This document shows, piece after piece, positions 1 through 7,146 of a stretch of 64,000 nucleotides of DNA. Source of the stretch: Akkermansiaceae bacterium (GTDB lineage Bacteria > Verrucomicrobiota > Verrucomicrobiia > Verrucomicrobiales > Akkermansiaceae). The position numbers and the translations under genes are program-made. The stretch's first letter is position 1; each line of letters begins with the position of its first letter. The DNA is taken from positions 1 through 64,000 of the forward strand of contig SUVL01000003.1 of NCBI GenBank assembly GCA_015062005.1, given 5' to 3'. The notes beneath the pieces were generated by a model, which searched no databases, was not told where the DNA came from, and saw only the letters and a program-made list of their open reading frames with translations.

Positions 1-30
1 AATGAAGTTTCATAGTATTTTCTTGTGTGT

Positions 31-361
31 TTTAATTGGTTGAAGCAGGCGGAAAGCACCTTCTTGCGCACTGAAGACACAGTTCACCCACTGTCCCGCA
101 GTATATCGCATTTCAGATGCGATGTACTGGATTTTCGATTTCCTGATTCATCTGCAATGCCGTATGTACGTCTGGTTGAGAAGTACGCCCACTATCTACG
201 CCGCATCCGGCAGATTGGTGGAGATGATTTACACTAAAATTCAATTTCTTCTGCATTTTCTGCTGTACATCGCATCTGAAATGCGATGTACTGCAACACA
301 GTGGACGAGCTGTGTCTTCAGTGCGCAAGAAGGTGCGTTTTTCCTGCTGCAATTCATTAAA
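31..361. repeat. Long terminal-inverted-repeat element, MITE-like
   Basis: The two ends are inverted copies. A perfect 27-base match lies at 56-82 and 310-336, and an imperfect match extends outward to about 31 and 361 and inward past the palindromic segments at 101-128 and 267-292. No credible coding region lies between the arms; the short ORFs listed there are products of the palindromes. The size (about 330 bases) and structure fit a miniature non-autonomous transposable element or its remnant. It directly abuts the IS982-type terminal repeat at 365. Target duplications could not be confirmed because the left side is at the window edge. Confidence 0.6.
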
Positions 362-364
362 AAT

Positions 365-1155
365 ACGCGTTGGAACAATTAAATTTCAAGCGGACAAAGT
401 ATATCGCATTTGACTCAGAGGCTTGTTATTCATGAGATTGATGTATTGAAGCATAGTGAATAGGGTTACTTTCGAAATAATTCGCGCAAACAGGCCTATT
501 TGAGACTTCGCGTAATTTTTCCGAATGGCGAACTGGTCAACCAGTTGAGAAATGACCACTTCCACTCGCTTTCTGATTCTTTGGTAATCATCCGGCATGG
601 TGTGTTGTAACAGCTCATTTTTGCGGCACGGCGTGGCAAGTTCTATGCCTGCATATTCAAAAAAGGGTAAGTCTCAAAGGATTGCTGCGATATCCTTTAT
701 CGCCTACGAGAACGCAATTTGATACTTCATCCTGAATGTCCTGCAGATATTTAATGTCGTGGTGGTGAGCAGGGCTCAAATCATAACGCACAATAACTCC
801 GGCAGCAGTACAAACACAATGGAACTTGTATCCCCAATACAATTGCTGTTGAGCCGCACAATAACCATATGAGGGGGCAGAGTCCTCATTCTCTTTGAAA
901 ATGCGAAAGAGCAATAATCTCGATGTCTGAACAGGCAGGTATAGGTCCAGGATGAGGCAAATTTCCCTGAGAATTGAACGCAAGTGGAGAAAAAAGCTTG
1001 CAAATCGAAAGAATTCTGTCAAACTGAGCGTGTGGTTGCATAATGCGTTTGGTATATTTGTTAGCGCATTTATTATACTATAAATAAATGCATTATGCGA
1101 CCACATTTTAAACATTATAACGTCATTTTTCTAAAAAATAATTATTCCAACGCGT
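365..1155 (-). mobile_element. Defective IS982-family-like insertion sequence
   Basis: The element is bounded by matching inverted ends: acgcgttggaacaatta at 365-381, and acgcgttggaataatta read on the minus strand from 1155. It encloses a broken transposase on the minus strand. At 791 bases it is shorter than the roughly 1 kb usual for the family, which fits an internal deletion. The 12-base sequence tgaagtttcata occurs at both 3-14 and 1155-1166, so a larger unit may have inserted, but this could be chance in AT-rich DNA. Confidence 0.65.
386..1115 (-). pseudogene. IS982-type transposase, truncated and frameshifted
   Basis: Two minus-strand reading frames together give the C-terminal part of an IS982 (DDE) transposase. 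The upstream frame (657-1115) contains WGYKFH and GDKGYRS, which match the catalytic-domain region. After a break in a run of six T (coding strand) the second frame continues EYAGIELATPCRKNE and then RIRKRVEVVISQLVDQF, the typical conserved C-terminal arginine/glutamate block. The N-terminal domain expected in front of the catalytic region is missing or unrecognisable, so an internal deletion is likely in addition to the frameshift. Joining the frames requires skipping one base, not the -1 slip common in programmed transposase frameshifting, so decay is the simpler explanation. Confidence 0.7.
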
Positions 1156-1522
1156 GAAGTTTCATAAAAACTAATGGGTTAAAGTGAACGCACTTTCGCT
1201 CCACCAATATGAATACTAGTACATTCCTCGTGCGAAGAAAAGCTAAAAATTAAGCATAGCGTCATAAACAACACCATAATATATAGGTGGATATGCGCAG
1301 GAGAAGAATCACCGGAACCACTCACATAACCACAATTGATTAAATTACAATTTCTGCGAAAAAATCTTAAATACTACACTAAAAAGGAAGGAAATACAAC
1401 TTCTGCGGGAACGGGGCAGAATCAGAAGCAAAGCAATGATTATGCAGATAAAAACAGAACCAGGGATTTGAACCAAAGCCAGCCCCATACTGCACCAGAG
1501 ATTACGCTGTCTCACTTTCGGC
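1156..1522. other. AT-rich intergenic region without a recognised feature
   Basis: No convincing gene is seen. The ORF track extends the next gene back to 1336, but residues 1-74 of that ORF are low in similarity to anything and lie upstream of the best promoter, so this stretch is treated as noncoding. Confidence 0.5.
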
Positions 1523-1551
1523 TCGCCAAAAGGGCAGAAGCAATATATAAT
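1523..1551 (+). promoter_or_regulatory. Promoter of the MBL hydrolase gene
   Basis: A perfect -10 box TATAAT (1546-1551) follows a weak -35 (TCGCCA, 1523-1528) at 17 bases. The GTG start lies 6 bases after the -10, so the mRNA would be leaderless. Confidence 0.45.
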
Positions 1552-1557
1552 GCGCGC

Positions 1558-2184
1558 GTGAGCAGAAAGATACAGGTCTATACAGGTGGTTCCGTGGGTT
1601 GCAACGGCTACCTTATCGAAGCAGAGGAGGGATACGTGGCCATAGACGCACCGCTGGGTATGGCAGCCTGGGTGGCCCGCCAGTTACCGCCGGGGGCAAA
1701 GCTGACAGACCTGCTGCTCACGCACCAGCATTTTGACCATGTGGAAGGAGCCGCCGAGCTCCAGCGCCAGACGGGCTGCAACATTCACGCAGTGGCGCCC
1801 TACAGCAAAAAGCTCACGCTGGAGGAAGCCGCCGGAGCCTGGGGGCTGCCCCCGGTGGAGCCCTACACGGTAGATGATGTGCTGGGAACCGCTCCCCGCA
1901 AGGCTCACTGGGCCGGACTGGAGTGGCAGATTTTCCCGATATCCGGCCACGCCACCGATGGCGCTGCCTATTACCTGCCGGGGGATGCCGAACTCTTCGT
2001 GGGCGATATTCTCTTTGCCGGCAGCGTGGGGCGCACAGATTTCCCCGGTGGCAGCATGAGTGCGCTGGTACACGGTATACGCGAGCACCTCATGCCCCTG
2101 CCCCCGCAAACCACGGTCAACAGTGGCCACGGCCCCGCTTCCACCATAGGCGAGGAACAACTCAACAACCCTTACATCAGCTGA
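1558..2184 (+). CDS. MBL-fold metallo-hydrolase, glyoxalase II-like
   Basis: This 208-residue protein is a metallo-beta-lactamase-fold hydrolase of the glyoxalase II / hydroxyacylglutathione hydrolase-like group, probably a cytoplasmic thioesterase; the substrate cannot be told from sequence. The zinc-binding motif THQHFDH is at residues 55-61, a further metal histidine is in SGHATDG, the metal aspartate is in FVGDILFAGSVGRTDFPGG, and the family-typical GHGPASTIGEE...NP ends the protein. The ORF opens at 1336, but homology begins near residue 75, and GTG 1558 sits 6 bases after a TATAAT box, so GTG 1558 is chosen. The next gene starts 9 bases downstream, suggesting one operon through the helicase and ruvC. 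Confidence 0.85.
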   Translation: MSRKIQVYTGGSVGCNGYLIEAEEGYVAIDAPLGMAAWVARQLPPGAKLTDLLLTHQHFDHVEGAAELQRQTGCNIHAVAPYSKKLTLEEAAGAWGLPPVEPYTVDDVLGTAPRKAHWAGLEWQIFPISGHATDGAAYYLPGDAELFVGDILFAGSVGRTDFPGGSMSALVHGIREHLMPLPPQTTVNSGHGPASTIGEEQLNNPYIS

Positions 2185-2193
2185 TTCAGGGCA

Positions 2194-3435
2194 ATGGACG
2201 ATTCTACACAACAAACGACAACGGAAACCAAGATGACATTCGAAGAACTGGGGCTTTCCGCCCCCATTCTGGAAGCCGTGAAGGACTGCGGCTATGAGAA
2301 CCCGACACCGATTCAGGAGCAGGCCATCCCCCACATCATGCAAGGCAAGGATGTCATCGGCGCCTCCCAGACCGGCACGGGCAAATCCGCCGCATTCGCC
2401 CTTCCTCTGCTCAACAACATCACCCACACCGGGCAGCCCCAGGTGCTGGTGCTTGAGCCCACCCGCGAGCTTGCAGACCAGCTGGCAGAGTCCTTCCGCA
2501 CCTACGCGAAGCACACCGATATCAAGGTGGGGCTGCTCTACGGCGGCGTTGGCTACGGCGCCCAGACCGAGGAGCTCAAGAAGGGCGTCGATGTCGTCGT
2601 GGCGACTCCGGGCCGCCTCATTGATCATTTCTACCGCGGCAACATGAAGTTCAAGGCCGTGAAGACCCTGGTCCTGGACGAAGTGGATCGCATGACGGAC
2701 ATGGGTTTCCTGCCCATCGTGCGCAAGATCGTGAATCTCTGCCCCTGGGAAGGACGCCAGACCCTCTTCTTCTCCGCCACCATGCCGCAGATACTGCAAG
2801 GCTTTGCCAAGTGGTGCCTGACCGACCCGGTGGAGATAGCCATAGCCCGCCGGGAAGTGGCCAGCACCATATCCCACGCCTTCTATCCGGTGGGGCTCGA
2901 CCAGCGAGATGAGCTGCTGCTCGCCCTCATCAAGGCCACGGATTTCCAGAACCTCATGATTTTCACCCGCACCCGCAAGGAAGCCGACACCGTGGGTAAC
3001 ATGCTCGCCAACGCCGGCTGGAAGGATGAGGTGACCGTGATGCACTCCGATATCGCCCAGAAGGAGCGCATGGCCGCGCTCAAGGGGTTCAAGGAGGATA
3101 AGTTCCGCATCCTTGTGGCCACGGACGTGGCTGCCCGAGGGATTGATATCAACGGCGTGACCCACGTCATCAACTACCGCGTGCCGGAAAACCCGGAGGA
3201 CTACGTGCACCGCATCGGCCGCACCGGCCGTGCCGAATCCACCGGCGATGCCTTCACCCTGCTCACTGCCGATGAAGTGGACTTTGCCAAGAGCGTGGAA
3301 ATCTTCATCAACCGCAAGATTGCCCGCCGCAAGCTGGACGGCTTCAACTACGCCTACACCGCCCTGCTGGAGGAAGGGCCCGTTCGACCGGTGCGCAAGC
3401 CGCGCCCCGCTGCCCCCAAGCGCCGCCGCCGCTGA
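2194..3435 (+). CDS. DEAD-box ATP-dependent RNA helicase, RhlE-like
   Basis: A 413-residue two-domain RNA helicase with all the superfamily motifs in order: Q motif (FEELGL...PTPIQ, 16-41), motif I (QTGTGKS, 59-65), PTRELADQ, GG, TPGRL, motif II, SATMP, then the C-terminal domain with LVATDVAARGIDI and HRIGRTGRA. Motif II reads DEVD (162-165) instead of DEAD; the Walker B acidic pair is kept, so ATPase activity is expected. The tail is basic (PRPAAPKRRRR), which fits RNA binding. The likely role is unwinding of mRNA or rRNA duplexes. ATG 2233 (MTFEEL) is an alternative start, 39 bases in. It is followed by ruvC 14 bases later. Confidence 0.93.
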   Translation: MDDSTQQTTTETKMTFEELGLSAPILEAVKDCGYENPTPIQEQAIPHIMQGKDVIGASQTGTGKSAAFALPLLNNITHTGQPQVLVLEPTRELADQLAESFRTYAKHTDIKVGLLYGGVGYGAQTEELKKGVDVVVATPGRLIDHFYRGNMKFKAVKTLVLDEVDRMTDMGFLPIVRKIVNLCPWEGRQTLFFSATMPQILQGFAKWCLTDPVEIAIARREVASTISHAFYPVGLDQRDELLLALIKATDFQNLMIFTRTRKEADTVGNMLANAGWKDEVTVMHSDIAQKERMAALKGFKEDKFRILVATDVAARGIDINGVTHVINYRVPENPEDYVHRIGRTGRAESTGDAFTLLTADEVDFAKSVEIFINRKIARRKLDGFNYAYTALLEEGPVRPVRKPRPAAPKRRRR

Positions 3436-3449
3436 TTTCTGGACCAGAG

Positions 3450-3956
3450 ATGCGCGTTGTCAGCATAGACCCCGCCATCCGCAACACGGGATACGCGGTC
3501 ATCGATGGAGATTTCCGCGCCCCGCGGGCGCTGGATTACGGCACGCTCTCCCTGCCGGCAAAACTGAGCCAGAGCCAGTGTCTGCTGGCTATTCATGAGC
3601 ATGTATGTTCCCTTATCGACAAATGGCAGCCCGATGAGCTTGCCATCGAAGGCATCATCTACGTGCAGAGCCACCGCACGGCCATCACCATGGGCTCCGC
3701 CCGGGGCGCCACGGTGCTGGCAGCAGCCCGCCACGGCCTGCAGATTATGGAATACCCGCCCAGCTGTGTGAAACTGGCCACCGTGGGGCGCGGTGGTGCA
3801 GGCAAACAGCAAGTGGCCTTCATGATGCGCGCCCTGCTCCACCTTACCGAAACACCGGCCCCCGATGCGGCCGATGCGCTGGCCATCGGCTACACCCACC
3901 TCGCCGCCTCCGATCCCATCCGCGCCCATCTCTTCCGCGAGCGCAAGTACATCTGA
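3450..3956 (+). CDS. ruvC: Holliday junction resolvase RuvC
   Basis: This 168-residue protein matches the RuvC endonuclease, which cuts four-way junctions symmetrically during recombinational repair. The four catalytic carboxylates are visible: Asp7 (SIDPAIRNTGYAV), Glu67 (LAIEGIIY) and the pair Asp139/Asp142 (PDAADALAIG), and the basic KLATVGRGGAGKQQV segment is present. Length is normal for the family. It lies 14 bases behind the DEAD-box helicase and converges on rimO, whose stop codon is 24 bases away. ruvA and ruvB are not in the window. Confidence 0.92.
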   Translation: MRVVSIDPAIRNTGYAVIDGDFRAPRALDYGTLSLPAKLSQSQCLLAIHEHVCSLIDKWQPDELAIEGIIYVQSHRTAITMGSARGATVLAAARHGLQIMEYPPSCVKLATVGRGGAGKQQVAFMMRALLHLTETPAPDAADALAIGYTHLAASDPIRAHLFRERKYI

Positions 3957-3980
3957 CGTGGGCAGGCAGCCCTGCCGCGT

Positions 3981-5360
3981 TTATTCCTCATCGAAATCCG
4001 GTTCCTCCGCACCATCGGCGAAGAGCTCGTAGGCTATGGAATCCACAATTTCCACCTCGGCAAACTCGCCAACGGGGAGAGCCGGATCCACATGGATGGT
4101 GCCATCCACATCCGGGGCATCCCAGGGGCCGCGGGCAATGCCGGGAGCATCCACCAGCACACGCATGCGGGAACCGATGCTCTCCTGCCCGATTTCATCA
4201 GCAATGCCGGCCAGCAGCATGGAAAGCTCGTTGCTGCGGCGCTTCCTGGTGGCGTGGTGTACCTGGTTCTTCATTTTTGCTGCGAGGGAACCTTCCTCCC
4301 TGGAATAAGGGAAGACCCCGGCACGCTCGAAACGGAACTCCTTGATGAACTCACGCAGCTCTGCATGGTCTTCTTCCGTTTCTCCCGGCAGACCGGATAT
4401 GAAGGTAGTGCGCAGGCCGATACCGGGCACCGCTGCGCGAATATCGCGGATGAGGTTTCGGATGTAGTCGCCATCCGTCTTGCGGCGCATGGAATCCAGG
4501 ATACCGTCTGCAATGTGCTGCAGGGGGATATCCACATATTTCACCACCTTCTCGCACTGGGCAAAGGTCTCGATGAGCTCCCGGCTCCAGTGGGCGGGAT
4601 GGGTGTAAAGCACGCGTATCCAGAAATCGCCGGGGATGGCATTTATCTCGCGCAGCAGGCTGGCAAGCGATTCACCGCGGGAGGAATCCACCCCGTCGGT
4701 CTTGCTGCCGCGCTTCTCCCACTTGTCCATGCCATAGTAGGTGGTATCCTGGGCAATGAGGTTGATTTCCCTGGCGCCCTGCGCCACCCAGTGGCGCACT
4801 TCCTTGAGGATATTGGCCTGCGGCCGGCTGCGGTGCCCACCGCGAATGCGAGGAATCACGCAGTAGGCACAGGCGTGGTTGCACCCCTCGGCAATCTTCA
4901 CATAGGCATAGTGCGGCGGCGAAATCAGCTTGCGAGGCACGCCCCAGTCCGGCAGGTAGGTGGAAACCTTGCTCGTGTAGGTCTTCTCTGCCGAGCCGTT
5001 CAGGCAGGCAGAGGCAATCTCCGCCACCCGGGTGATTTCATCCACCCCCATGAAACAGCTTACCTCCGGCATCTCTTTGACCAGCTCCTTCGCATAGCGC
5101 TGGGAGAGGCAACCAGCCACGATGATATGCTGCTCCGCCGGGGCTTCCCCCGCCTCGCGGGCGCGTACGGCATCAAAAATGGTGTTAATCGCCTCCTCCT
5201 TGGCGGGGTCAATAAAACCGCAGGTGTTGATGATGAGCACATCGGCCTCCCCCGGCTCCACCTGGCGGAATCCGGCCGCCACCATGCAGCCGGTCATGTG
5301 TTCGGAATCCACCTGATTCTTGGCACAACCCAGGGAAATAAGAGCGAAGGATGCATTCAT
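3981..5360 (-). CDS. rimO: Ribosomal protein uS12 methylthiotransferase RimO
   Basis: A radical-SAM methylthiotransferase that adds a methylthio group to the conserved aspartate of ribosomal protein uS12. Order of domains in 459 residues: N-terminal UPF0004 domain with its cluster cysteines (ISLGCAKNQVDSE near residue 10, later NTCGF and AGCLSQRY), radical-SAM core with the CxxxCxxC motif (EGCNHACAYC), and a C-terminal TRAM domain. The segment LIAQDTTYYGMD is typical of RimO rather than MiaB. The ORF track starts at 5408, but ATG 5360 begins the conserved domain and lies exactly 6 bases after TATAAT, so 5360 is chosen. It is expressed alone; the hairpin array lies just upstream of its promoter. 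Confidence 0.93.
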   Translation of the reverse strand: MNASFALISLGCAKNQVDSEHMTGCMVAAGFRQVEPGEADVLIINTCGFIDPAKEEAINTIFDAVRAREAGEAPAEQHIIVAGCLSQRYAKELVKEMPEVSCFMGVDEITRVAEIASACLNGSAEKTYTSKVSTYLPDWGVPRKLISPPHYAYVKIAEGCNHACAYCVIPRIRGGHRSRPQANILKEVRHWVAQGAREINLIAQDTTYYGMDKWEKRGSKTDGVDSSRGESLASLLREINAIPGDFWIRVLYTHPAHWSRELIETFAQCEKVVKYVDIPLQHIADGILDSMRRKTDGDYIRNLIRDIRAAVPGIGLRTTFISGLPGETEEDHAELREFIKEFRFERAGVFPYSREEGSLAAKMKNQVHHATRKRRSNELSMLLAGIADEIGQESIGSRMRVLVDAPGIARGPWDAPDVDGTIHVDPALPVGEFAEVEIVDSIAYELFADGAEEPDFDEE

Positions 5361-5366
5361 GCGCGC

Positions 5367-5395
5367 ATTATACCCGCGAGCCGCCCCGTAAGCAA
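5367..5395 (-). promoter_or_regulatory. Promoter of rimO, leaderless type
   Basis: Read on the minus strand: TTGCTT, 17 bases, TATAAT, then gcgcgc and ATG. The transcription start would fall at about the A of the start codon. Confidence 0.7.
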
Positions 5396-5403
5396 GCAAA
5401 ATG

Positions 5404-5844
5404 GGCATTTGGCGAGCCGCAGGCGAGTCAAATGCCTATCCCTCATGCGCTAGCATGAGGGATTTCATACATGCCACAGGCATGTATTTCATGCACTGCG
5501 ATAGCAGTGCTTTCATACCGCTGCGAGCAGCGGTATTTACATACTTGCGATAGCAAGTATTTCATTGAGCGAAGCGACTAGTTACCGCTGCATCAGCAGC
5601 GGTACTGCCATTTTCGCAATATATTGGCCATAAGCGTGCAATGGGATACATAAAGCATATAATTTTTCCCAGGGAAGGCTAATTTATTATGCGACCGCCC
5701 ATTGGATGTACCGCTGCTAATGCAGCGGTAACTAGTCGCTTCGCTCAATGAATTACACCGGCAAAGCCGGTGTATGTAAATACCGCCTGCGGCGGTATGA
5801 AAGCGGCACTATGTGCCGCATGGCTCTGGCGTATACGCCAGAGC
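5404..5844. repeat. Array of about twelve different small hairpins, inverted about its centre
   Basis: Successive short perfect palindromes with 2-4 base loops (a few longer) fill this intergenic region. Examples are ccctcatgc/gcatgaggg (5440-5461), atacatgcc/ggcatgtat (5467-5487), gcactgc/gcagtgc (5493-5510), ataccgctgc/gcagcggtat (5515-5536), atacttgc/gcaagtat (5541-5560), taccgctgc/gcagcggta (5583-5604 and 5709-5730), tacaccggc/gccggtgta (5754-5774), ataccgcc/ggcggtat (5780-5798), gcggcac/gtgccgc (5803-5819) and gctctggcgtatacgccagagc (5823-5844). Stem sequences differ while pairing is kept. Separators read TTTCAT/TTTACAT on the left and ATGTAAA/ATGAAA on the right, so the two halves face each other. 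A 45-base inverted repeat with one mismatch (5561-5605 and 5708-5752) joins the halves. It is not CRISPR. Confidence 0.85.
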
Positions 5845-5860
5845 TGCAAATTCCAATAAC

Positions 5861-5869
5861 GGGGGGGGG
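5861..5869. repeat. Homopolymer run of nine G
   Basis: Nine consecutive G lie between the hairpin array and the terminator of the small basic gene. Such tracts slip easily, but this one is not inside a gene or an evident promoter. Confidence 0.6.
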
Positions 5870-5874
5870 AAAGG

Positions 5875-5911
5875 AACCGGCTCCCCACCAGGAAAAGGCG
5901 AGGAGCCGGTT
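5875..5911 (-). terminator. Terminator hairpin downstream of the small basic gene
   Basis: A 10-base stem aaccggctcc/ggagccggtt lies 28 bases beyond the stop codon at 5940. On the minus strand the following bases are cctttccccc, so the T-run is weak; on the plus strand it is followed by tttt only from the stem itself. Confidence 0.5.
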
Positions 5912-5939
5912 TTGAAGTCGGGATATAATAGAGACGCTA

Positions 5940-6071
5940 TTAGTCCTTGGAAATCTTCTTAGCCATCTGAACAGGCGCAGTGTTCTTGCTGTTCTTGGCG
6001 ATTTCCTTCTGGCGCTTGATGTAAGCGGTGCGGCGGCGACGCTTCGTCTCCTTACGATGTTGTTGACCCAT
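5940..6071 (-). CDS. Tiny lysine/arginine-rich basic protein (MGQQH type)
   Basis: A 43-residue protein, MGQQHRKETKRRRRTAYIKR onward, dominated by Lys and Arg with a KRRRR cluster near residue 10. I do not recognise it as a named ribosomal protein; it is not bS21 or bL34. The strong basic charge and single-gene setting with its own terminator suggest a nucleic-acid or ribosome-associated protein, but this is inference. The ORF track opens 43 codons earlier (6200), but that extension has no protein-like character and would overlap the panE promoter, so ATG 6071 is chosen. Confidence 0.65.
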   Translation of the reverse strand: MGQQHRKETKRRRRTAYIKRQKEIAKNSKNTAPVQMAKKISKD

Positions 6072-6193
6072 GGTGGTTCTGTTGTGTGTTTGTAGGGCAG
6101 GCAAACAGGCCCGCCCGGGTTGATATAAGTGACTCTTAAATACAGCTTTTACTTTGGGATTGCAAGGCAAAAGTGTGTGTACTGGCTTTTTTA

Positions 6194-6222
6194 TTGCCAA
6201 AAAAGGGCGTAAATGCTAGTCT
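6194..6222 (+). promoter_or_regulatory. Promoter of panE, leaderless type
   Basis: TTGCCA (6194-6199), 17 bases, TAGTCT (6217-6222), then 6 bases to ATG 6229. This favours ATG 6229 over the in-frame ATG 6223, which directly touches the -10 box. Confidence 0.6.
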
Positions 6223-6228
6223 ATGGGC

Positions 6229-7146
6229 ATGAAAACCGCCATATTGGGAGCAGGTGCGCTGGGATGCTACTACGGTGCCCGCCTGGCCGAAGCCGGGCAT
6301 GAGGTGTGCTTCATCGGCCGCTCCGTGTATGAACCGCTGCGCGCAGAAGGGCTGCATGTGGAAAGTGTACATGGGGATATCCACCTGCCACAGGTGAAAG
6401 TATGCCGCAAGGCTGAGGAATGCGGTCCGGTGGACCTGGTGATTGTTTGCTGGAAAACCACCTGCAACGACCAGCTGGCCCACTACCTGCCCGCCCTGGT
6501 GAAAAAAAACACCGAGGTGCTTACCTTCCAGAACGGCATGGGCAATGCCGAGGCCATCTCCGCCTTTGTTCCCGCAGAGCGCGTTTTCATCGGTCTGTGC
6601 TTTGTGTGCTGCATGATGGATGAACCCGGCAGAATCCGCCACCTGGAGGGCGGAGATATCCAGTTTGCGCCCTTTGTAAGTTCACCGGCAGGTTCAGCCC
6701 GGGCGCGCGAGTTTGCAGCCATGTTCGAGCAGGCCCGCATCGTTTCCACTGCGTTTGACCACGCAGAGCAGATTCAGTGGTGCAAACTTTCCTGGAATAT
6801 CCCCTTCAACGGGCTCTGTGTGGCCCATGGCGGTATCAGCGTCAAACAACTCTTCACCATGCCGGGAGAGGATGCCCGCGCACGCGCCATCATGGAGGAG
6901 GTATGCCAGGCCGCAGAGAAACGCGGCTTTCCCCTGCCGCTGGATATCGTACACCGCCAGATGGAGCGCACGCGCATCATGGGCGAGTTCATCCCCAGCA
7001 GTGCGGTGGATTACCTGCGAGGCCGACCCGTGGAGTACGATGCCATCTGGGGCAGCACGCTGGAAAGAGCCCACGAAGCCGGAGCAGACGTGCCGCACTG
7101 GGATAAACTGGCAGCCGATATCCGCGCAAGACTGAACCGCCCATGA
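6229..7146 (+). CDS. panE: 2-dehydropantoate 2-reductase
   Basis: Ketopantoate reductase of pantothenate (CoA) biosynthesis, reducing 2-dehydropantoate to pantoate with NADPH. The N-terminal Rossmann motif GAGALGCYYGARLAEAG is at residues 8-24, the conserved CWKTT loop is near residue 77, and the catalytic-domain lysine sits in KLSWNIPFNGL, equivalent to the KLxxN motif of the family. The length of 305 residues is typical. ATG 6229 is preferred on promoter spacing. Its stop overlaps the start of the following TPR protein (ATGA at 7143-7146), so the two are probably translated from one mRNA, although their functions are not obviously linked. Confidence 0.85.
   Translation: MKTAILGAGALGCYYGARLAEAGHEVCFIGRSVYEPLRAEGLHVESVHGDIHLPQVKVCRKAEECGPVDLVIVCWKTTCNDQLAHYLPALVKKNTEVLTFQNGMGNAEAISAFVPAERVFIGLCFVCCMMDEPGRIRHLEGGDIQFAPFVSSPAGSARAREFAAMFEQARIVSTAFDHAEQIQWCKLSWNIPFNGLCVAHGGISVKQLFTMPGEDARARAIMEEVCQAAEKRGFPLPLDIVHRQMERTRIMGEFIPSSAVDYLRGRPVEYDAIWGSTLERAHEAGADVPHWDKLAADIRARLNRP

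Noticed and set aside
657-672. Programmed frameshift in the IS982 transposase
   Set aside because: The T6 run is suggestive, but joining the frames requires a +1 rather than a -1 shift and the protein also lacks its N-terminal domain, so decay is more likely.
1447-1545. tRNA-like words on the minus strand (ggttcaaatccctgg)
   Set aside because: The T-arm word is present, but the stem bases around it do not pair and no matching anticodon or acceptor stem is found.
1336-1557. N-terminal 74 codons of the MBL ORF
   Set aside because: No family similarity, and they lie upstream of the TATAAT promoter that fits GTG 1558.
1684-3210. 508-codon minus-strand ORF opposite the MBL and helicase genes
   Set aside because: It is antisense to clear homologues and His/Gly/Val-rich, a shadow of GC-biased third positions. 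The same applies to 4092-5453, 33531-35057, 39068-40963 and 58949-60355.
5404-5844. CRISPR array
   Set aside because: The repeated units are different palindromes, not identical repeats with unique spacers, and no cas gene is present.
5861-5869. G9 tract as a phase-variation switch
   Set aside because: It is not inside a coding region and not between promoter elements of a recognised gene.
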